Program-made: the position numbers and the translations under genes
Shown: positions 42,911-48,933 of the stretch, piece by piece
Position numbering within the stretch: the first letter of the stretch is position 1
How the letters are laid out: every line of letters starts with the position of its first letter
Origin: an uncultured Clostridia bacterium
Lineage (GTDB): Bacteria > Bacillota > Clostridia > Christensenellales > UBA1242
Length of the DNA stretch: 48,933 nucleotides
NCBI GenBank assembly: GCA_944341445.1
Contig: CALVLZ010000003.1
Location: forward strand, 220,448 to 269,380
Direction of reading: 5' to 3'
Notes under the pieces: generated by a model
Told to the model about the DNA's origin: nothing
Databases searched by the model: none
Seen by the model: only the letters and a program-made list of their open reading frames with translations

Positions 42911-45900
42911 ATGAGCGCTAGTGTTTTAAATTATATATTTTTAGGACTTTTAATATTCTTTTTACTATCCGGTTTTATTTGGGGAGTTATTAGAGGCCTT
43001 AAAAAAACAATTTTTAGGGGAGTGTGGCTTTTAGTTTTTGCTTTAATTTTGTTTTTTATAACCCCTGTTGTAACAAACGCAATTATAAATATGAACTTAT
43101 CTAGTTTTAATTTAGTTATTAATGAAATTCCTGTTACAACAATAAAACAATTTGTTATTGATTACATTTCAAGCATTAACGATATTGGTGCAATGGCTGC
43201 AAGCAACCCAGAAGCTATGAAAATAATTGAAATTTTGCCAGCTTTGATTTTTAACCCAATTATATTTGTTTTGTTGTTTTGGCTATGCAAAATTGTTCTT
43301 TGGTTTGTTTGGGCAATACTTGCAAAATTATTTATTTCTAAACCAAAAAACCTAGACCTAGACGAGAAACCTAAAAAATATAGAGCTTTTGGTGGTTTAG
43401 TTGGAATTGTTATTGGTTTATTTATAAGTTCATTCACATTTATGCCAATTGCTGGATTTTCAAATATTGGTCAAAAAATGGAAGCTTGTGTTGATGAAGA
43501 AACAAATCAAGGTTCTTTAACAATGCTTGCCGGTGAAGAAGTGGCTTCATATGTTTTAAGTTATAATTCAAGCATTACAAAAAATGTTTTAAAATACACA
43601 GGTTTAGATGCTCTTTCTTCTTCTATGTTTAACTCTTTAAGCACAAAAAAAGCAGATGATAAAGTTATAAATTTGGAAAATGAAATTATTAATGGAATTA
43701 AAACATACGTACTTTCAAAAGATTTTTCAAATATAAACTTTGCAAACCTAACAAAAGAGAAAATGAACACTCTTTTAGATAACTTAAAAATTTTTATTAA
43801 TCAAGTTTACGAATTAAACACAGTAACATACATACTAGATAATCTTTTACCAGATTTAATTGATGAAATTTTAAATAATAAAGATTTTAGTATTCAAATA
43901 CCAGAATTTGAAATTCAAGAAATAAGAAATGCTATTATTGAAATGTTGCAATCTGTTAAAAATGAAACTTTCACAAAATTAAAAACAGATTTATTATCAA
44001 TTGTTGATTTCTTAAAAACTTTGAACAAACATGATATTTTATTACCATTAATTAACAACCCAAACAGTTTAGAAAGTTCTTTACCAAATCTTTCTGATGC
44101 GGCTATTGATGAAATAACAAATTCAATGTTTAATGTTCCTAAAATAACATTGTTCACACCAATAATTTTTAATAACACAATTTTATATTTTGGAAAAAAT
44201 TATGATTTTGATGTTACACTTCCGGAAAACATTAATCCAACAAAAGATGAACTTCAAGAAACATTTAGTAGTATTTTAAAAGATTCTCTTTCTGCTTATA
44301 AAAATATAAGCAAAGATGAAAATGGTAACATTGTTATAACAAAAGAATTATTAGTGATTGGCGGTGGTTTGTTAGATAATATTAAAAAATCTCCACTAAT
44401 AACAACAGAAACTTTTAATAGCATTATTGCAAAATTATCTACTGAAGGAAATAAAATTGTTAACAACCTTTCTGTTAATGATAAAATTAAAACTGCGATA
44501 AATTCTGCAATTGACAGAATTATTGATGTTGAAAACTTTAAAACAGAACTTGAAACTATTGCCAATGTTTTTGATGACGCAAAAAGCGTTATTGATGATT
44601 TAGAAAACATAGATGTTAACACTTTAGATTACGCAAAAGTTGGAAGAGTTTTAGATTCCTTTAAACAATCATACATTTTTAGCACATCTGTTAATGATTT
44701 AATGGTTGGTGCTTTAGATATGATTTGCGAGAATTTTGAAAGCTCTGAAAATGAGTTTAGTGATTCAATTATTAAATTAATTAAAAGTGCACAAAATCAA
44801 GTTTCTAGTGTTGAAAGTTGGGAAGTTGAATTAACTAAAATTGGAACAGCAATCGTAAACGTTAATAAATTGTTTACTGATTTTGCTGATATAACAACAG
44901 CATTTAAAGAAGGCGAAGTTGAAATTTATATTGGCCGTTCAATGGATATATTAATTACAAGCAAATTATTCACAAAGCAAGATGTAACAGATTTTCTTGT
45001 TGCTGTTATAGATTCTTTTAAAGAAAATATTCCAACAGATTACCAACAACATATTGAATCAATTAAAAACAATGTTGATAAAGTAAATAGTTGGGAAGAA
45101 GAAATAAAATCATTTAAAAATTTATTCAATATTGATTTTAATAATGTTGATTTAAACACTGTTGGTTCAACTTTAGATAGCTTAAAAAATAGTATTCTAG
45201 TTGGAAATGTTATTGATGATATCATTATAAGTGTTATTGATGAAAAATCTAACTCTTTCCCAGATTATATAAAACCATACGTTGAAAACATTAAACAAAA
45301 CATTAAAAATGTTGAAAGTTGGGAAACTGAATTAAGCGTGTTTAAAGAATTGTTTGAAATAGACTTTAACAATGTTGAACTTAAAACAGTTGGTGTAACT
45401 TTGGATGGATTGAAAACTAGCATATTAATTGGTGATAGTTTAAACGATATTGTTGCAAGTGTTATAGCGGAAGAAACAAATAAAATTCAAAATCTTCCAG
45501 AAGAATTAAAAACAATATTTAATAATATTTCAAACAATATTAAAACTAACAAAGATATTAGTTTTGAAGTTGAATTGAATTATATTGATAAATTAATAAC
45601 AGAATCTGAAAAACTTTCTGAAGCTGATGTTGATGTTACAACATTATTTGATAGTTTAGGCAGAACTTTAGATGAATTAAATTCAAGCAAAACACTATAT
45701 AATGTTAGAACTGATATTTTAAGATATGTTTTAAAAACAGCTAAAAACAACTTACCAGAAAAATTTGTTAATAATAATGATGCATTATTGTTAATTGATA
45801 AATTACATAATAATGTTAATAATATCGACACAATTTTAAATTCTGAAACTCCAGAGGATATTGAAAAATCTAAAACAATATTTACTAAAGAATTTGGTTA

Positions 45901-46504
45901 TTTAACAGATTTATTTAATATGTTTGAAAATTGTGCAAGTTCTAGTGATATTATTAATGATTTAGATAATTTAGGTGCATCTTTGGATAGACTAAATAAT
46001 GAAAGCATTTTATTTAATAGTTGTGGAATTCACATTATTAACATAATTTTTGATGAAGCAATTAATTCTCAAACAGACGAGAATATTAAAGAAATTTTAA
46101 ATAAAATGAAAAACAATGTTGCAGGTTCAATTGAATCTGGAAAAACATTCACTGAAATTCTAACTGAACTTAAAGACACAATTAATAAAGTTAAAAACAC
46201 TTTGGATAATTTAAACGGAAAAATAACAACAGATAGTATTTCAAGCATTGAAACACTTTTAACAGATATTAAAGATTTTTCAATTGTTGGAAACACTGTA
46301 ACAAAAACAATATTTATTGAATCTGTAACAAAAGTTAAAGATGTTATAAGTGCCGATAAAAGCATTGAAAATAGAGAAGTTATTGCAGGAAAAATTCAAG
46401 AACAAATAACACTTTTTGAAGGGAAAGAACCTTCAACAATAACAGATAAAGATTATTCTGATGCATTTAATAATTTAAAAACTCTTATTCAAGGTTTAAA
46501 TTAA
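42911..46504 (+). CDS. Giant CvpA-like membrane protein with repeated helical domain
   Basis: The frame begins at 42854, but GCGGAGGAG and the extended -10 inside the extension put the start at 42911, giving 1197 residues. The first 185 residues look CvpA-like: IFFLLSGFIWGVIRGLKKTI, several membrane helices and KYRAFGGLVGIVIGLFIS. The rest is a largely helical, acidic region with a degenerate repeat of roughly 75-105 residues, marked by TVGSTLDSLKNSILVGN, TVGVTLDGLKTSILIGD, KVGRVLDSFKQSYI, SLGRTLDELNSSKTL and NLGASLDRLNNESIL, often preceded by SWExEL and FNIDFNNV-like segments. I count seven or eight copies. Function is unknown; it could be a long extracytoplasmic or cytoplasmic rod. No family is recognised for the repeat. 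Confidence 0.75.
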   Translation: MSASVLNYIFLGLLIFFLLSGFIWGVIRGLKKTIFRGVWLLVFALILFFITPVVTNAIINMNLSSFNLVINEIPVTTIKQFVIDYISSINDIGAMAASNPEAMKIIEILPALIFNPIIFVLLFWLCKIVLWFVWAILAKLFISKPKNLDLDEKPKKYRAFGGLVGIVIGLFISSFTFMPIAGFSNIGQKMEACVDEETNQGSLTMLAGEEVASYVLSYNSSITKNVLKYTGLDALSSSMFNSLSTKKADDKVINLENEIINGIKTYVLSKDFSNINFANLTKEKMNTLLDNLKIFINQVYELNTVTYILDNLLPDLIDEILNNKDFSIQIPEFEIQEIRNAIIEMLQSVKNETFTKLKTDLLSIVDFLKTLNKHDILLPLINNPNSLESSLPNLSDAAIDEITNSMFNVPKITLFTPIIFNNTILYFGKNYDFDVTLPENINPTKDELQETFSSILKDSLSAYKNISKDENGNIVITKELLVIGGGLLDNIKKSPLITTETFNSIIAKLSTEGNKIVNNLSVNDKIKTAINSAIDRIIDVENFKTELETIANVFDDAKSVIDDLENIDVNTLDYAKVGRVLDSFKQSYIFSTSVNDLMVGALDMICENFESSENEFSDSIIKLIKSAQNQVSSVESWEVELTKIGTAIVNVNKLFTDFADITTAFKEGEVEIYIGRSMDILITSKLFTKQDVTDFLVAVIDSFKENIPTDYQQHIESIKNNVDKVNSWEEEIKSFKNLFNIDFNNVDLNTVGSTLDSLKNSILVGNVIDDIIISVIDEKSNSFPDYIKPYVENIKQNIKNVESWETELSVFKELFEIDFNNVELKTVGVTLDGLKTSILIGDSLNDIVASVIAEETNKIQNLPEELKTIFNNISNNIKTNKDISFEVELNYIDKLITESEKLSEADVDVTTLFDSLGRTLDELNSSKTLYNVRTDILRYVLKTAKNNLPEKFVNNNDALLLIDKLHNNVNNIDTILNSETPEDIEKSKTIFTKEFGYLTDLFNMFENCASSSDIINDLDNLGASLDRLNNESILFNSCGIHIINIIFDEAINSQTDENIKEILNKMKNNVAGSIESGKTFTEILTELKDTINKVKNTLDNLNGKITTDSISSIETLLTDIKDFSIVGNTVTKTIFIESVTKVKDVISADKSIENREVIAGKIQEQITLFEGKEPSTITDKDYSDAFNNLKTLIQGLN

Positions 46505-46526
46505 AATAAACTAAATGAGTAAAATA

Positions 46527-46561
46527 AAAAAAGAACTCTAAAAACAAATAGAGTTCTTTTT
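46527..46561 (+). terminator. Terminator after the CvpA-like repeat gene
   Basis: AAAAAGAACTCTA and TAGAGTTCTTTTT pair around an A-rich loop and are followed by GTTTTTTT. Confidence 0.85.
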
Positions 46562-46638
46562 GTTTTTTTATATAATAAAAATTTAAAATTTAACATAGTT
46601 TTTGTTTTTAATATTCACTTTTATATTTTGGTTTTATT

Positions 46639-46647
46639 TGTTATAAT
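46639..46647 (+). promoter_or_regulatory. Extended -10 promoter of recF
   Basis: TGTTATAAT lies 30 bases before the recF ATG, with no clear -35 at the usual spacing. Confidence 0.5.
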
Positions 46648-46677
46648 ATTGTAAATTATTTTTTTATTAGTGAATTT

Positions 46678-47766
46678 ATGAAAATACTTAGTGTTGAACT
46701 TAAAAATTACAGAAATTATAAAAATATAAAAATTAACTTTAACGATGGTTTAAATGTGTTAGTTGGAAAAAATGCACAAGGAAAAACAAATTTGTTAGAG
46801 AGCGTTTTTTTGTGTGCAATTGGAAAAAGCCCAAGAGTTAACAAAGATAAAGATTTAATTAATTGGAATGAAGAACATTCTAAAATAACTTTAAGTTTAG
46901 AAAAACAAAGTGGCAAAAAAACAATTGAGATTTTTTTATTTAAAAATCAAAACAAAGCAATAAAAATAAACGGTGTTCAAATTTTAAGATATAGTGAACT
47001 ATTAGGTGAGTTTAATGCAATATATTTTTCACCAGATGATTTAAAGTTGGTTAAAGAAAGCCCAGATGAACGCAGACGTTTTATGGATATTGATTTAAGC
47101 CAATTTAACAAAAATTATTTTTATGCGTTAAGCAAATATAATAAAGTTTTAGCACAAAGAAACAAACTTTTAAAAACAAGCAAAAACTTTGAAAGCTTAA
47201 AAGAAACAGTTTCTGTTTGGAACGAAAGTTTAGCAAAATATGGTTCATATGTTATTTTAAAAAGATTAGAATTAATAAATAAATTAAATAACTATGCAAA
47301 CATAACAGAACAAGAGTTAACAAATAATGAAGAAAATATTAAACTTTCATACACAGGATTGAGTGGAACAGAAGAAGAAATAAAACAAAATATAGTTTTA
47401 AATTTAGAAAAAAGTTTAGAAAAAGATTATAGTTTAGGTTACACAACTTTTGGCCCACACAGAGATGATTTTAAAATTGAAGTTAATAACATTGATATTA
47501 GGCACTTTGGAAGCCAAGGTCAACAACGCACTGCAACATTAAGTTTAAAACTTGCAGAACTTGAAGTTTTTAAAGAGTATTTTAATGAATATCCAATATT
47601 ATTATTAGACGATGTTTTAAGTGAACTAGATAATAAAAGAAAAAATATGTTATTAAACAAAACTTTAAATTTCCAAACAATTTTAACTTGTACAGAATTT
47701 GATTATGATGTTAATTGCACAAAATTTGTAATTAATAATGGCGAAATTTCAAATATTAAACAATAA
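46678..47766 (+). CDS. recF: DNA repair protein RecF
   Basis: RecF is an ABC-type ATPase that helps load RecA at gaps. The 362 residues show Walker A GKNAQGKTNLLES (30-42), YFSPDDLKLVKESPDERRRF, SKYNKVLAQRNKLLK, the GPHRDDF element, the signature SQGQQRTATLSLKLAEL and Walker B ILLLDDVLSELDNKR. The ribosome binding site is weak (TTAGTGA). Normally recF follows dnaA and dnaN; here it precedes dnaA, with one unknown gene between, on the same strand. It has its own candidate promoter. Confidence 0.97.
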   Translation: MKILSVELKNYRNYKNIKINFNDGLNVLVGKNAQGKTNLLESVFLCAIGKSPRVNKDKDLINWNEEHSKITLSLEKQSGKKTIEIFLFKNQNKAIKINGVQILRYSELLGEFNAIYFSPDDLKLVKESPDERRRFMDIDLSQFNKNYFYALSKYNKVLAQRNKLLKTSKNFESLKETVSVWNESLAKYGSYVILKRLELINKLNNYANITEQELTNNEENIKLSYTGLSGTEEEIKQNIVLNLEKSLEKDYSLGYTTFGPHRDDFKIEVNNIDIRHFGSQGQQRTATLSLKLAELEVFKEYFNEYPILLLDDVLSELDNKRKNMLLNKTLNFQTILTCTEFDYDVNCTKFVINNGEISNIKQ

Positions 47767-47859
47767 AGTTAAAAAACCTTTTAATAATTTTTAATTTAAT
47801 ATTTAATAATTGTTGTTTTTGTTTTATAATATATAAAATTTAAATTAAGGACAATAAAT

Positions 47860-48345
47860 ATGAACAATTTACTAACTAATAGAGATATTTTTATTAACAG
47901 TTGTTTTGATACTTCCTACTTTGTTAATTATATTAACTATATAAAAAAACAATTAAATGGAAGAAATGATTGTGATGCTTTAAAAACTGAAATCGATAAA
48001 TATAATGATTTGTTAAAGTCTAATGGAAATCTTTATTATGGTACTTTAAAAATAAACACTGTTGATGAATTTTATTCTGTTTATCAAAATTTATCAATCA
48101 TATATGCAAAAATTAATTCTATTTTACATTCTGATTTATTAGAAAAAAATTATGAAAATTTAGAATTATTAAAAAATGTAGAAAATTTTAACAAAAAAAA
48201 TTCAAGCAGAATTGAACTTTATAAAAAATACACAACTGAAATAAACAACAACCTTAACATTGATGATTTACCAGCAGAATTTGTAAGTAAATATAATAAA
48301 TATTCAAATTTATATAACAAATTATTGTTAACACAAAAAAGATAA
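47860..48345 (+). CDS. Unknown protein between recF and dnaA
   Basis: The 161-residue protein looks soluble and mostly helical, rich in Asn, Lys, Tyr and Leu (YINYIKKQLNG, DEFYSVYQNLSIIYAKINS, then KKYTTEINNNLNIDD). It has no membrane segment, no Cys pair motif and no family that I recognise. TTAAGGA supports the ATG, and TATAAT at 47825-47830 is a possible -10. The stop lies within a terminator hairpin, so it is transcribed separately from dnaA. Its place between recF and dnaA hints at a link with replication, but nothing in the sequence shows it. Confidence 0.6.
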   Translation: MNNLLTNRDIFINSCFDTSYFVNYINYIKKQLNGRNDCDALKTEIDKYNDLLKSNGNLYYGTLKINTVDEFYSVYQNLSIIYAKINSILHSDLLEKNYENLELLKNVENFNKKNSSRIELYKKYTTEINNNLNIDDLPAEFVSKYNKYSNLYNKLLLTQKR

Positions 48346-48357
48346 TTTTTTTGTGTT
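48330..48357 (+). terminator. Terminator overlapping the stop of the unknown gene
   Basis: AACACAAAAAA and TTTTTTTGTGTT pair around the stop region, followed by T run. Confidence 0.78.
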
Positions 48358-48397
48358 TTTTTTATTTTTAAATAAATTTTGTAAATATATTATAAAG

Positions 48398-48426
48398 TTG
48401 TAAAATTTAAAATATTTTGTTATAAT
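48398..48426 (+). promoter_or_regulatory. Promoter of dnaA
   Basis: TTGTAA (48398-48403), a 17-base spacer and TATAAT (48421-48426), the latter preceded by TGT. The 123-base gap upstream of dnaA shows no DnaA box that I can see. Confidence 0.7.
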
Positions 48427-48468
48427 AATTTAGTAATTTAAAAATTTAATTTATATTAGGAAATATAT

Positions 48469-48933
48469 ATGCAAAATTATAAAGAAATTTGGGATAGTGC
48501 TTTAAAAATATTACAAAATGAAGTAACAACTGTTTCATATGATTTATGGATTAAAAGCTTAGAACCAATTGATTTTAAAGAAAGTATTTTATATTTATCA
48601 ACAACAAGTGAAACTGCAAAAAATAGAGTTTTAAAACTTCACTATGAAAATATTAAACTTGCTTTAAAAGAAGTTAGTGATGAAGTTGTTGATTTTAAAG
48701 TTTTAGATCCAGATGAAAGCCAAGCATATTTTAATGTTTTAAATGATGCTGTTAATGAAACTAAAACAACTTCTAATAATAAATGTAAATTTATAGAAAA
48801 ATTCACATTTGATAATTTCGTTGTTGGAAATAGTAATAAATATGTTTATGCTGCAGCAAGAGGTGTTGCAGAAAATCCTTTTTCTAAAATTAACCCACTA
48901 TTTGTTTATGGTGGCGTTGGTTTAGGAAAAACT
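48469..48933 (+). CDS. dnaA: Chromosomal replication initiator DnaA (partial, 5' end)
   Basis: DnaA opens the origin and loads the helicase. Only 155 codons are in the window. Domain I is visible ([33 protein letters not shown]), then a short linker (about residues 85-108), then the start of domain [23 protein letters not shown] and the Walker A GGVGLGKT, where the window ends. TTAGGA is the ribosome binding site. The linker is short compared with most Firmicutes. dnaN is presumably downstream but cannot be seen. Confidence 0.96.
   Translation, partial: MQNYKEIWDSALKILQNEVTTVSYDLWIKSLEPIDFKESILYLSTTSETAKNRVLKLHYENIKLALKEVSDEVVDFKVLDPDESQAYFNVLNDAVNETKTTSNNKCKFIEKFTFDNFVVGNSNKYVYAAARGVAENPFSKINPLFVYGGVGLGKT

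Noticed and set aside
1..48933. CRISPR arrays, insertion sequences, prophage modules or rRNA genes
   Set aside because: No regularly spaced repeats, transposase motifs, terminal inverted repeats, phage structural genes or rRNA sequences were seen.

Overview
The window is very AT-rich bacterial DNA with short intergenic gaps, many U-tailed hairpin terminators, strong AAGGAGG-type ribosome binding sites and sigma-A-type promoters. It looks like an anaerobic, low-GC Firmicute of the Clostridia or a nearby lineage. Evidence for this is an [FeFe]-hydrogenase/rubredoxin protein, a YyaC-type (DUF1256) protein of sporulating lineages, an archaeal/eukaryote-type prolyl-tRNA synthetase, ParA/Soj-ParB/Spo0J with four perfect parS sites, and DnaA. 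TGA and TAG are both used as stops, so the standard bacterial code applies. I cannot name the species.

Layout: 0-3.6 kb holds a TIM-barrel sugar-phosphate isomerase-like gene, a left-handed beta-helix protein, and a divergent three-domain protein (HTH + RBBP9-type hydrolase + methyltransferase). From 3.6 to 10.1 kb on the minus strand is a tightly packed four-gene ABC-exporter operon whose first gene fuses a YwaF/TMEM164-like membrane domain to an ABC ATPase; it ends in an Ig-like lipoprotein. From 10.3 to 15.5 kb are surface or envelope proteins: a DUF11 repeat protein with a Cys/Arg-rich tail, a SIMPL protein, and a 30-residue membrane peptide coupled to an anchored protein. From 15.6 to 22.3 kb are proS, a ZIP metal transporter, pyk, an MFS carrier and the hydrogenase.

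From 22.3 to 29.3 kb is a salvage/housecleaning neighbourhood: two HAD phosphatases, a GNAT - VOC/ASCH - cytidine deaminase operon, a CYTH protein, a Nudix gene broken by an in-frame TAG, tRNA-Arg(TCG), queH, signal peptidase I and a second RBBP9-type hydrolase. From 29.6 to 36.5 kb come an anchored hypothetical protein, ftsH (TTG start), yyaC, a CvpA-family gene, a frameshifted metallo-beta-lactamase-fold gene, and parB-parA.

From 37.2 to 39 kb is about 1.7 kb of non-coding, extremely AT-rich DNA with four parS palindromes. Genes left of it run mainly on the minus strand and genes right of it mainly on the plus strand, as expected near a replication origin. To the right are rsmG, an RsgI-like/coiled-coil membrane protein, dtd, a COG2426 membrane protein, a 1197-residue CvpA-like protein with a long repetitive helical tail, recF, an unknown gene, and the first 155 codons of dnaA. 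The order recF-unknown-dnaA differs from the usual dnaA-dnaN-recF.

The best candidates for undescribed biology are the YwaF-ABC exporter operon, the HTH-hydrolase-methyltransferase fusion, the possible acetylated-nucleoside salvage operon, and the giant CvpA-like repeat protein.
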